A DNA stretch of 11,074 nucleotides from NCBI GenBank assembly GCA_035255845.1, contig DATEZE010000156.1, positions 1 to 11,074 on the forward strand, given 5' to 3'. The notes beneath the pieces were generated by a model. It saw nothing but the letters and a program-made list of their open reading frames with translations, searched no databases and was not told the origin of the DNA. Of the stretch, positions 1-6,438 are shown piece by piece. Positions within the stretch are counted from its first letter, which is position 1, and the number at the start of each line of letters is the position of its first letter. Origin of the DNA: JALORV01 sp035255845. GTDB lineage: Bacteria; Pseudomonadota; Gammaproteobacteria; Burkholderiales; Burkholderiaceae_F. A program made the translations under genes and the position numbers.

Positions 1-306
1 ATAGGCGGTTGGCGCGCGGTAAAGGGTCGCGGCGTACGCGAGGCTGCCGCCGCCGACGGCCGATCCGCTGAGGATGAAGATGTCCTTGAAAACGGTCAAC
101 CGCCAGATTCCCTTCAGGCCCAGGGGCGGCGCCCAGAACATCCGATTCAATTGCCACGCGTTGCGCGGCAGGTCTTCGTCGCGAAAGCGTCGACCGCATT
201 CGAGTACCGCGACGCTGTAACCCTTCTCGGTCAACCGCAGCGCGGAGACGCTGCCGCCAAAACCCGAGCCGATCACGATCCAGTCAAAATCGAATGGTGC
301 CGCCAT
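1..306 (-). CDS. GMC-family FAD-dependent oxidoreductase, N-terminal part (runs off left edge)
   Basis: The first 102 codons of a flavoprotein are open from an ATG at 306 to the window edge. Residues 10-22 form the Rossmann dinucleotide-binding loop (IVIGSGFGGSVSA, GxGxxG at 13-18). E36 in VLECG is placed to bind the FAD ribose. A second FAD-contact stretch, GSAVGGGSLAYA, lies at 81-92. This pattern is typical of GMC oxidoreductases close to cholesterol oxidases and other alcohol-oxidising flavoenzymes, usually 500-570 residues, so most of the protein, including the catalytic His/Asn region, is outside the window. A GAGG ribosome site (complement of 315-318) sits 8 nt before the start. It is the fifth gene of the minus-strand beta-oxidation string, 137 bp after the SDR gene, so it may be co-transcribed and oxidise the hydroxyl group of the substrate. 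Family assignment is firm; substrate is unknown. Confidence 0.85.
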   Translation of the reverse strand, partial: MAAPFDFDWIVIGSGFGGSVSALRLTEKGYSVAVLECGRRFRDEDLPRNAWQLNRMFWAPPLGLKGIWRLTVFKDIFILSGSAVGGGSLAYAATLYRAPTAY

Positions 307-443
307 AGATCGATCCTCGATTCGCCCGCGCCATCCGACGCGGCACTTTCGCAGAGGCTAAGGGTCCCGGTACGTCGCCGCGCCCCCCATCAGGGGAGTC
401 CGAGCGTGCGGACGAGCCTGCTGAAGTCCGGGTGGAGCAGGCC

Positions 444-1220
444 TTAGCGCGCCCGCAACCGGGCCGCGCCGTCGAGTCGGACGGTCTCGGCGTTGACGTA
501 AGCATTCTCGATGATGAATGCGCACGCATGGGCAAACTCTCGCATGTCGCCGAGACGCTTGGGAGCTTCCATCTGATCTTTCAGGGAGGTCAGCACCTTT
601 TCGTCGAGCCCCGCGACCATGGGCGTCAGGAAAAGACCCGGGGCGATCGCGTTGACGCGCACTCCGACCGCTCCGAGTTCGCGCGCCGCCGGCATGTTCA
701 TGCCGATGATCGCGGCCTTGGTGGCCGCATAGGCGGCCTGCCCGACCTGGCCCTCGTAGGCGGCGCCTGACGACACGTTGATCACCACTCCGCGCTCTTC
801 TCCTGCCTCGGCCTCGTTCTTCGCCATTTGCTCGGCGCACTTCGACATGACGTTGAAGACACCGTTGAGATTGACCGCCGTGGTTTGAGCGAACCGGGCG
901 AGCGGCGCCGCCTTGCCTTCCTTGCCGAGTACTTTGAACGCAGTCGGCAACGCCGCTCCGTTGATGCAGACGTGAATCGCGCCAAAGCGCGTCATCACGG
1001 CATCGACCGCTTTCTGCACCGATTCCTCGTTGCTGACGTCGGTCTGCACGAACATCGCGTTTTCTGCTCCGAGGTCGGCCAAGGCCTTTTCACCGGTTTC
1101 GACGTTCAAATCGAAGATCGCGATGTAGGCGCCCTTCTCCTTCAAGAGATAGTGAGCAGTGGCCAGTCCGAGGCCGGAGGCGCCGCCGGTAATGACGACG
1201 ACTTTGTCTTGAATGCGCAT
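444..1220 (-). CDS. 3-hydroxyacyl-CoA dehydrogenase, type II (short-chain dehydrogenase, HSD10-like)
   Basis: This 258-residue classical SDR closely follows HSD17B10 / type-II 3-hydroxyacyl-CoA dehydrogenases, which oxidise 3-hydroxyacyl-CoA with NAD+ in the third step of beta-oxidation and can also act on hydroxysteroids. The cofactor loop TGGASGLG is at 11-18, and D37 after the second beta strand favours NAD over NADP. The catalytic tetrad is visible as N117 (AVNLNG), S151 (INVSS), Y164 and K168 (YAATK). The segment EGQVGQAAY at 156-164 and the C-terminal VRLDGAAR are hallmark HSD10 sequence. An oddity is INGAA at 86-90 where the family usually has N-x-A-G. An AGGA ribosome site (complement of 1227-1230) is 6 nt before the ATG. 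The gene lies 40 bp downstream of the acyl-CoA dehydrogenase gene in the same unit. Cytoplasmic; no signal peptide. Confidence 0.92.
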   Translation of the reverse strand: MRIQDKVVVITGGASGLGLATAHYLLKEKGAYIAIFDLNVETGEKALADLGAENAMFVQTDVSNEESVQKAVDAVMTRFGAIHVCINGAALPTAFKVLGKEGKAAPLARFAQTTAVNLNGVFNVMSKCAEQMAKNEAEAGEERGVVINVSSGAAYEGQVGQAAYAATKAAIIGMNMPAARELGAVGVRVNAIAPGLFLTPMVAGLDEKVLTSLKDQMEAPKRLGDMREFAHACAFIIENAYVNAETVRLDGAARLRAR

Positions 1221-1260
1221 TTTGTGTCCTATCGAGTTTGGATTTCGCGGATCGCGGCGG

Positions 1261-2418
1261 TCAGAAAGCGTTGACGCCGGTCAACGCCCGACCGATCAGC
1301 AGTTGTTGAATCTGGGTGGTCCCTTCGGGAATCGGCGCGACGATCGCCTCGCGCGCGAGTTTCTCGACCAGAAACTCCTTGGTGACGCCGTTGCCGCCGT
1401 GGATCTGCACCGCCTGGCGGGTTACGGTGACCGCCGCCTCGCAGGCGAAATACTTGGCCATCGCGGCTTCCATCTCAGCCGGCACGCCGGCTTCGATCAT
1501 CGAAGCCGCGCGGTAAACCAGCAGGCGCGAGGCGTCGACGTTGGTCGCCATCTCGGCCAGCATCGCCGCGATCAGCTGATGCCCGGCGATCACCTTGCCG
1601 TGCTGGCGGCGTTCCTTGGCGTAGCGAACCGCCTCCTCGAGCGCGCGTCTGCTGAGGCCCAGGCCCTGCGCGGCCACGAAGACACGCGAACGCTCGAACA
1701 TCGACAGCGTGTTCTTCAGCGCTTCGCCTTCCTTGCCGATGATGTTGGAGGCGGGAACGCGAACATCGGTCAGGAAGATCTGTGCAGTCGATTGGCTGTT
1801 CCAGGCGATCTTGTGGATTTCACGCACCTCATACGGGTGCTCTTTGCGGTCAAGCAGGAAATGCGTCAGGCCGCGCCGCGGATCGTCGCCCGTGCGCGCG
1901 GTGCAGATCAGGAAGTCGGAATACGAGCCGTTGCTGATCCAGGTCTTTTCGCCGTTGAGAATGAAGTGGTCGCCGTCGCGCCGCGCCCGCGTCTTGATCT
2001 CGAGCACGTTGGAACCGACGTCCGGCTCCGAAATGCCGATGCTGCAAAAAAGATCTCCGCTGACCAGCCCCGGCAGGTACCGTTCGCGCAGGTGCTCCGG
2101 TGCCAGCTGTTCGATCATGTAAGCACCGAAGGAATTGATCAGCACCGGTACGGACAGGTCGGCCGAGGTCGTCGCGACCTCTTCGAACAGCATGATCATC
2201 GTCAGCCAGTCGATGCCAAGCCCGCCACGGGCTTCGCTGACCGCGCCTGAAATGAGTCCGTATTGCGTCAGCTCACGCACGAGCTCGCCCATCTTCTCGC
2301 GCGGAACGAACTTGTCGCGATACTCCTTGCTAAAGATCGGATCGACCTTGGCGTCGAGAAAGCGACGCAAACCGTCGACCGCCGCCTGCTGCTCTTCAGT
2401 TCTGATGACGTGTCCCAT
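1261..2418 (-). CDS. acyl-CoA dehydrogenase
   Basis: This 385-residue FAD enzyme would introduce the alpha-beta double bond into an acyl-CoA, passing electrons to electron-transfer flavoprotein. The length is normal for the short/medium/branched-chain family. The middle beta domain carries the signature around 125-137 (CSIGISEPDVGSN) and LNGEKTWISNG at 154-164, which contact FAD and substrate. The C-terminal helical domain has VQIHGGNG at 337-344 and PEGTTQIQ at 364-371. E365 sits where medium-chain-type enzymes carry their catalytic base. The start ATG has a GAGG site (complement of 2424-2427) 5 nt upstream, within the 11-bp gap after the thiolase gene, which argues for co-transcription and probably coupled translation. 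Chain-length or branch specificity cannot be told from the sequence. Confidence 0.94.
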   Translation of the reverse strand: MGHVIRTEEQQAAVDGLRRFLDAKVDPIFSKEYRDKFVPREKMGELVRELTQYGLISGAVSEARGGLGIDWLTMIMLFEEVATTSADLSVPVLINSFGAYMIEQLAPEHLRERYLPGLVSGDLFCSIGISEPDVGSNVLEIKTRARRDGDHFILNGEKTWISNGSYSDFLICTARTGDDPRRGLTHFLLDRKEHPYEVREIHKIAWNSQSTAQIFLTDVRVPASNIIGKEGEALKNTLSMFERSRVFVAAQGLGLSRRALEEAVRYAKERRQHGKVIAGHQLIAAMLAEMATNVDASRLLVYRAASMIEAGVPAEMEAAMAKYFACEAAVTVTRQAVQIHGGNGVTKEFLVEKLAREAIVAPIPEGTTQIQQLLIGRALTGVNAF

Positions 2419-2429
2419 GGCGGCCTCGG

Positions 2430-3671
2430 TTACTGTTTGGCGAAGACATTGACGGCCACTACGGCTTCTTCGATGCCGTAGAGTCCGCCGCCGTTTTCCT
2501 GGATCGCGATGCGCGCGTTTTCGACCTGGCGCTTGCCAGCTTCGCCGCGCAATTGCGTGACCAGTTCGTGGATCTGTCCTAGTCCGGTCGCGCCGATCGG
2601 ATGGCCCTTCGATTCAAGACCGCCCGAGGGATTGACTGGAATCCTGCCGCCGATCGTGAACTCGCCGCGTTCGGCCATCGGGCCGCCTTCGCCGAAAGGC
2701 ACCAGCATCAGCGATTCGACATTGAGGATCTCGCCCATCGCCGAAGCGTCATGCACCTCGGCGACGTCGACATCCTTCGGCGCGACGCCGGCCTGCTCGT
2801 AAGCCTTGATGGCAGCGCGATGAGCAACGATTTTCTCGGGCTCATCGAGACCGCGCGTCGATCCCGTCTGCACGACACTCGCAAGCACACGCACGGCCCG
2901 GGCAGCCGATCCATTCAGTCGCTTCAAACCGTCGGCGTTGCATAGGATGGCTGCAGCCGCCCCATCGCTGATCGGCGAGCACATCAGCGTGGTCAGCGGA
3001 TAGGCAATCGGAGGCGAAGCGAGAACTTCGTCGATGGTGAACGGCTTCTGGAATTGCGCCAGCGGGTTGTGCACCGAATGCCGATGATTCTTGGCAGCCA
3101 CCGCGGCGATCTGCCGCTGCGTCGTGCCGTACGTCTTCATGTGATAGCGACATAGAGCCGCGTAGATGTCCATGAAAACGCTGTAAGGCCGGTCGGACAT
3201 CGTGCCAGGCGGTGGCACAACGCCTTCGCCCATCGCCAGCAGCGTCGCCTTGTTCTGCTCCACCGATGACACATCCCAGCCGCCATCGAAAGCGGAAAAC
3301 ATCTTGGCCTTGTCGGGGATGTTCATCTTCTCGGCGCCGACCGCCAGCGCGATGTCGCAGCTACCCGCGCGCAGAGCGAGGGTTGCCAAGTTGAAGGCCG
3401 AAGAGCCCGAAGCGCAGGCGTTCTCGACAGTGAACACTGGGATGCCCTCGATGCCGAGGCGCCTCATGGCAATCGGTCCGGGAATGGCCGTCTGGCCTTG
3501 AAATTGTCCGTTGGTCAGGGTTCCGTAGAAGGCCGAGCCGATGTCTGCGGCTTCGCAGCCGGAATCCTTGAGCGCGAGGCCGACTGCTTCGCCGACCATG
3601 TCGTAGACGCTGCGGTCGAGCAGCCGTCCAAACGGCGTCATGCCAATGCCGACCACGTAGATGTCTTTCAT
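2430..3671 (-). CDS. SCP2/SCP-x-type thiolase (acetyl-CoA acyltransferase family)
   Basis: The encoded protein of 413 residues is a thiolase-fold enzyme that would cleave a 3-ketoacyl-CoA with CoA. The nucleophilic cysteine is C86 in VENACASGSSAF. H308 lies in EVHDAS, the SCP2-type replacement of the NEAF motif of classical thiolases. H357 lies in SKGHPIGATG. The C-terminal CxG motif of classical thiolases reads ENGGG (392-396), so the usual second cysteine is absent. SCP2-type thiolases occur in sterol side-chain and branched-chain acyl-CoA breakdown. Many bacterial members work with a DUF35 OB-fold partner, and none lies in this window. I chose the ATG at 3671 because AGGTGA (complement of 3679-3684) stands 7 nt before it; an in-frame TTG 30 bp upstream lacks such a site. 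It lies 26 bp after the crotonase gene. Confidence 0.9.
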   Translation of the reverse strand: MKDIYVVGIGMTPFGRLLDRSVYDMVGEAVGLALKDSGCEAADIGSAFYGTLTNGQFQGQTAIPGPIAMRRLGIEGIPVFTVENACASGSSAFNLATLALRAGSCDIALAVGAEKMNIPDKAKMFSAFDGGWDVSSVEQNKATLLAMGEGVVPPPGTMSDRPYSVFMDIYAALCRYHMKTYGTTQRQIAAVAAKNHRHSVHNPLAQFQKPFTIDEVLASPPIAYPLTTLMCSPISDGAAAAILCNADGLKRLNGSAARAVRVLASVVQTGSTRGLDEPEKIVAHRAAIKAYEQAGVAPKDVDVAEVHDASAMGEILNVESLMLVPFGEGGPMAERGEFTIGGRIPVNPSGGLESKGHPIGATGLGQIHELVTQLRGEAGKRQVENARIAIQENGGGLYGIEEAVVAVNVFAKQ

Positions 3672-3678
3672 CGCGAGT

Positions 3679-3684
3679 TCACCT
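3679..3684 (-). promoter_or_regulatory. ribosome binding site that fixes the thiolase start
   Basis: On the minus strand this reads AGGTGA, a near-perfect Shine-Dalgarno sequence, with 7 nt to the ATG at 3671. It supports that ATG over the in-frame TTG at 3701, which would overlap the stop codon of the upstream crotonase gene. Confidence 0.75.
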
Positions 3685-3697
3685 AAAGGAATTGGAT

Positions 3698-4483
3698 TCA
3701 ACGGCCTTGAAACTGCGGGGCGCGCTTCTCGGCAAACGCCTGCAGTCCTTCATGAAAATCGAAGGAACGCATGTGCTCGCGCAGCATCACCTGCTCGTGC
3801 AGCAGCGCATCGTCACGCGACTTGTCAGACGAAGCACGGGCCACCGCCTTCATGCGGCGTAGGGCAACTGGACTTTTCTGCGCGATATGGTTGGCCAGCT
3901 TCAGCACTGCAGCTGCAAAGTCTTTGTCCGGATGCACTTCGCACACCAGGCCGCAGGCTTTCATGTCGGCAGCGGACAGCGACTTGCCGGTCAGCAACAG
4001 GTACATCGCCATGTTCAGCGGAATCAGACGCGGCAGGATTGCCGCCCCACCCGCGCCCGGATACACACCGAAGTTGGCGTGCGCGTCGGCGATCGTTGCG
4101 CTTTCGGCGGCGACCACGATGTCGGCACACATCGCCAGTTCGAGGCCACCGGCCATCGTGACGCCGTTAAGTGCGGCCACTACAGGTTTGGAGAAGTTGC
4201 GAAGCCGCCCGTAGACGAGATTCGCGCGATCCAGGAAATCTTGCTCACCCGGTTCGAGGTTCTGTCCCGCCAGCACTTCCTTCAGGTCGGCGCCGGCGCA
4301 AAAGGCTGCACCCGTACCGGTCAGAATCAGAACTCGCAGTTCATCGTTCGCTGCAATTTCCAGCAGGCGACGATCGAACTCGGCCAGAACAGCCAGGTTC
4401 AGCGAGTTCATCGCCTTCGGCCTATTCAAGGTCAACCTCGCGACAGGACCCATCGCTTCGAACAACAACACGTCTTCAGACAT
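3698..4483 (-). CDS. enoyl-CoA hydratase/isomerase (crotonase) family protein
   Basis: This 261-residue crotonase-fold protein is the first gene of the catabolic operon. The first oxyanion-hole motif is CAGADL at 62-67 and the second is AGGLELAMCADI at 111-122. E115 corresponds to Glu144 of rat mitochondrial crotonase. The second catalytic glutamate (rat Glu164, five residues before the conserved G-x-x-PGAGG) is replaced here: aligning PGAGG at 142-146 puts H135 at that place. Crotonases with one glutamate can catalyse isomerisation, hydration or C-C cleavage, so plain hydratase is a tentative call. The ATG at 4483 is preceded by GGAG (complement of 4489-4492) at 5 nt. The frame stays open up to 4666, but that extension has no family similarity I can see and no comparable ribosome site. 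The gene reads away from the divergent AraC-type regulator. Confidence 0.88.
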   Translation of the reverse strand: MSEDVLLFEAMGPVARLTLNRPKAMNSLNLAVLAEFDRRLLEIAANDELRVLILTGTGAAFCAGADLKEVLAGQNLEPGEQDFLDRANLVYGRLRNFSKPVVAALNGVTMAGGLELAMCADIVVAAESATIADAHANFGVYPGAGGAAILPRLIPLNMAMYLLLTGKSLSAADMKACGLVCEVHPDKDFAAAVLKLANHIAQKSPVALRRMKAVARASSDKSRDDALLHEQVMLREHMRSFDFHEGLQAFAEKRAPQFQGR

Positions 4484-4583
4484 GGAATCTCCGTGAACTT
4501 GTGCCTGGCCACTTTTCTGCGGCTGGCGGAGCAGGCAACGCGGAAGTGAGTGGATTGATCGTAAGGATGCTGGGCAGGGCCGC

Positions 4584-4611
4584 AGGTCATTGCCGCCAAA
4601 GTGCTGGTCCT
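4584..4611 (+). promoter_or_regulatory. candidate distal AraC-type site (GGTCAT ... GGTCCT, 21-bp period)
   Basis: GGTCAT at 4585-4590 is followed 21 bp later by GGTCCT at 4606-4611. The first element continues as TGCCGCCA and resembles the proximal repeat near the regulator start, with 11 of 15 bases equal. The second half is weak. It lies about 100 bp before the crotonase start codon. Treating it as a binding site is inference. Confidence 0.3.
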
Positions 4612-4675
4612 GCGGGTACGAATGGCCGGATCGACCGTATTGACCTGACCGGCAATATGGCTGCATGGCCAGCCA

Positions 4676-4700
4676 ATCACCGTGCAGTGATGGGGATCAC
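4676..4700. repeat. alternating ATCAC / GTGAT half-sites
   Basis: ATCAC (4676-4680), GTGAT (4687-4691) and ATCAC (4696-4700) form two overlapping inverted repeats with 6-nt and 4-nt spacers. They sit mid-way in the divergent control region and could be an operator or chance. Confidence 0.25.
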
Positions 4701-4824
4701 GCCACAGATTGCAGCTCTTCGATCTCGCCCGTCGCACGCAAGATCTCGGCGTTGTGAAGCTTCGGCTACCATCCGAGCCTCACGGCGGGCAGCCTGCAGT
4801 CTCGGGCGAGTGCGCGGCGGGCAC

Positions 4825-4861
4825 CGGTCATCACAGCCACTTCGACGGTCATTTCAGACAC
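4825..4861 (+). promoter_or_regulatory. candidate AraC-type operator: imperfect 16-bp direct repeat, 21-bp period
   Basis: The copies at 4825-4840 and 4846-4861 match at 13 of 16 positions, beginning with identical CGGTCAT and sharing a CAG-x-CAC end. The 21-bp period puts both on the same DNA face. It is the known spacing of tandem half-sites bound by AraC-family dimers, as in araI1-I2. The second copy ends 3 nt before the regulator ATG at 4865, so binding would be expected to block regulator expression (autorepression), or else the true start lies further downstream. The repeat is seen directly; the role is inferred. Confidence 0.5.
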
Positions 4862-4864
4862 GCC

Positions 4865-5920
4865 ATGCCGCAATTGAAAGCGGACGCACCGCTCGCGACC
4901 GCACCGGGCGACGCGATCCTCGTGGCTGACGAACCCACGGCGATAGGTAGCTATGGCCTGGCGATCGCGCGGGCGCTCGAATCTTCCGGCATCGACAGCA
5001 CTCGCATTTTCCGCGCAGCCGGCGTGCCGAGCGATCTGGCCAACGATCCAATGAGCCGGTTACCGACCGCCACTCTGACGCGGTTGTATCGGATGTGCGT
5101 GGACGTCACTAACAATCCGTATTTCGGCCTGACCGTTGCGCGGTACGTTCATATCTCCAATCTTCACGCGCTTGGTTTTGCGCTGACGGCAAGTGACACG
5201 CTGATGGATTTCTGTCGGCGCCTCGAACGGTATTTCAGACTCGTCTCACAAGCGGCGGACGTCAGCCTCACGGACGCCGACGGAATGGTCTTTCTGCGTT
5301 TCAGGCATCGCGTCGACATCAGCGACGAGACCGAAGATGCTTTTTTCGGCTTTCTTATCCTGACGATGCGGCTGCTGTACCGGCAAAAATTCAGTCCTGT
5401 GCGGGTCGAGTTTCATCGATCGATGCCGCGCGAGGGAGCAGCGCCCTACGAAGCGCTGATGCGCGCACCGGTTTTGTTTTCGCAGGTCGACAGCGTGCTC
5501 GTGTTCGAAAAAGCGGACCTCGAAGAACCGCTTGGGGGCTCTTGCCCGGAACTGGCGCAGGTCAACGACAACATCGTCGTCGGCTATCTGGCCCGTCTCG
5601 ACAAAAACGATGTCATCGCCGGAGTGACGCAGAAAATCATCGAGCGCCTTCCTGACGGTGATTGCAATCGGGACAAGGTCGCTCGCGCGCTCGGCCTCAG
5701 TTCGTCCAGCTTGCACTCGAAGTTGGCGCAACGCGGCACGAATTTTCAGACACTGCTCGATGACACGCGCAAGGAACTCGCGTGCAGTTATCTGCGTCAG
5801 GCGACGCGTTCGGTGACCGAGATCACATTTCTACTCGGCTTCACCGACACCAGTAACTTCACGCGGGCCTTCAAACGCTGGACCGGTGTGTCGCCGACCG
5901 ACTTTCGCACCCCGGCCTGA
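4865..5920 (+). CDS. AraC-family transcriptional regulator (arabinose-binding-like sensor domain)
   Basis: From the ATG at 4865 the protein has 351 residues, normal for the AraC subfamily with an N-terminal Arabinose_bd-type ligand domain (about 28-215) and a C-terminal DNA-binding domain (about 250-350). Two helix-turn-helix units are visible: DKVARALGLSSSSLHSKL at 270-287 and the classic ITFLLGFTDTSNFTRAFKRW at 320-339, followed by TGVSPTDFR. A TTG 156 bp upstream would add 52 residues unlike the family; the ATG is preferred, though no clear Shine-Dalgarno precedes it. A GTG at 4922 is another possible start. It is transcribed divergently from the beta-oxidation operon and is the obvious candidate to control it in response to a pathway metabolite. 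The direct repeat just before its start suggests it also controls itself. Confidence 0.9.
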   Translation: MPQLKADAPLATAPGDAILVADEPTAIGSYGLAIARALESSGIDSTRIFRAAGVPSDLANDPMSRLPTATLTRLYRMCVDVTNNPYFGLTVARYVHISNLHALGFALTASDTLMDFCRRLERYFRLVSQAADVSLTDADGMVFLRFRHRVDISDETEDAFFGFLILTMRLLYRQKFSPVRVEFHRSMPREGAAPYEALMRAPVLFSQVDSVLVFEKADLEEPLGGSCPELAQVNDNIVVGYLARLDKNDVIAGVTQKIIERLPDGDCNRDKVARALGLSSSSLHSKLAQRGTNFQTLLDDTRKELACSYLRQATRSVTEITFLLGFTDTSNFTRAFKRWTGVSPTDFRTPA

Positions 5921-5993
5921 GACCATTTCTGTGCGCCCACGTGGCGACCAAGGCCGCCATCATCGGCATGTGAGGACGCCCACGCCTAACCCA

Positions 5994-6341
5994 CTATTTG
6001 GCCGCAATGACCATTATCTCGACCAGGGCCTTTGGGTCAGCGAGCTTGGCTTCCACGCACGCGCGCGCTGGGAGGTTGGTCTTGTCGATCCAATCGGTCC
6101 ACACCTCGTTCATCGGCGCCCGGTTGCGTATGTCCGTCACCCAGATATGACACTGGAGTAGCTTGGACTTGCTCGAGCCACATTTGGCGAGCAGCCGATC
6201 GATTTCCGCGAGGATCTCCTGGGTCTGTCCCTTGGCATCCTTGGTCAAATCTTTCGCCACGATGCCTGCCAGGTATACGGTGCCGCCGTGTTCGACGGCT
6301 TGCGAAAGGATGGCGCTCTGATCGTGTCGCGTGATACTCAT
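5994..6341 (-). CDS. RidA family protein (reactive imine/enamine deaminase)
   Basis: This 115-residue protein belongs to the YjgF/YER057c/UK114 family. RidA members hydrolyse 2-aminoacrylate and other enamines/imines released by PLP enzymes and act as small cytosolic trimers. R93, C95 and E108 (PARACVEA and LVEI) reproduce the spacing of the Arg105, Cys107 and Glu120 set of E. coli RidA, so imine deaminase activity is plausible. The N-terminus is slightly short for the family. AGAGGA (complement of 6350-6355) lies 8 nt before the ATG. It follows the aminotransferase gene on the same strand after 97 bp, a functional fit, and ends 73 bp from the convergent regulator gene. Rid subfamily and in vivo substrate are uncertain. 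Confidence 0.88.
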   Translation of the reverse strand: MSITRHDQSAILSQAVEHGGTVYLAGIVAKDLTKDAKGQTQEILAEIDRLLAKCGSSKSKLLQCHIWVTDIRNRAPMNEVWTDWIDKTNLPARACVEAKLADPKALVEIMVIAAK

Positions 6342-6383
6342 CGCGGATGTCCTCTTGGATGGCTTTGATCTTCAGCGAACACA

Positions 6384-6401
6384 GCAGACCCAATAGTCTG
6401 C
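6384..6401. repeat. perfect inverted repeat between aminotransferase and ridA
   Basis: GCAGAC (6384-6389) and GTCTGC (6396-6401) pair perfectly around a 6-nt loop within the 97-bp gap. On the minus strand no T-run follows, so this is not a standard intrinsic terminator. It could be an RNA hairpin for processing, an operator, or chance. Confidence 0.35.
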
Positions 6402-6438
6402 CAATTCGCCAGCGTCATTGCACGGTCTACGCGGGCCG

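Larger units (their letters stand above)
4484..4864. promoter_or_regulatory. divergent control region between catabolic operon and AraC-type regulator
   Basis: This 381-bp gap has no gene I can support; both flanking reading frames extend into it but with unrelated-looking sequence. It should hold the promoters of the minus-strand operon and of the regulator. I find no convincing -35/-10 pair on either strand. It does contain repeated GGTCAT words on the plus strand at 4585, 4826 and 4847, GGTCA twice on the minus strand within 4641-4650, and small alternating ATCAC/GTGAT half-sites at 4676-4700. These are listed separately. Confidence 0.6.

Noticed and set aside
385..396. CCCC-ATCA-GGGG hairpin between the SDR and GMC genes
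   Set aside because: The stem is only 4 bp with no T-run on the minus strand, so I do not call a terminator.
1213..2250. Long plus-strand open frame (345 codons) opposite the acyl-CoA dehydrogenase gene
   Set aside because: It is antisense to a clear enzyme gene, the product has no recognisable domain and is rich in Arg/Asp repeats, as expected of mirror frames in GC-rich coding DNA.
4590..4610. Possible sigma-54 promoter (TGGC...TGC) on the minus strand upstream of the catabolic operon
   Set aside because: The GG-to-GC spacing does not match the required 10-nt interval and the TTGC element is degenerate.
4640..4661. TTGACC with downstream AT-rich word as a sigma-70 promoter for the regulator
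   Set aside because: No acceptable -10 lies 16-18 bp downstream of it; the nearest TATGGC is only about 10 bp away.
4484..4666. Upstream extension of the crotonase frame (61 extra codons)
   Set aside because: It has no crotonase similarity, no good ribosome site, and would begin deep in the divergent control region; the ATG at 4483 has GGAG at 5 nt.
4709..4864. N-terminal extension of the AraC-family regulator from a TTG
   Set aside because: The 52 extra residues do not resemble the family, and the region carries the operator-like direct repeat.
5921..5993. Terminator between the convergent regulator and ridA genes
   Set aside because: Only a short CCACGTGG palindrome and weak GGCG/CGCC pairs are visible, with no T-run in either direction.
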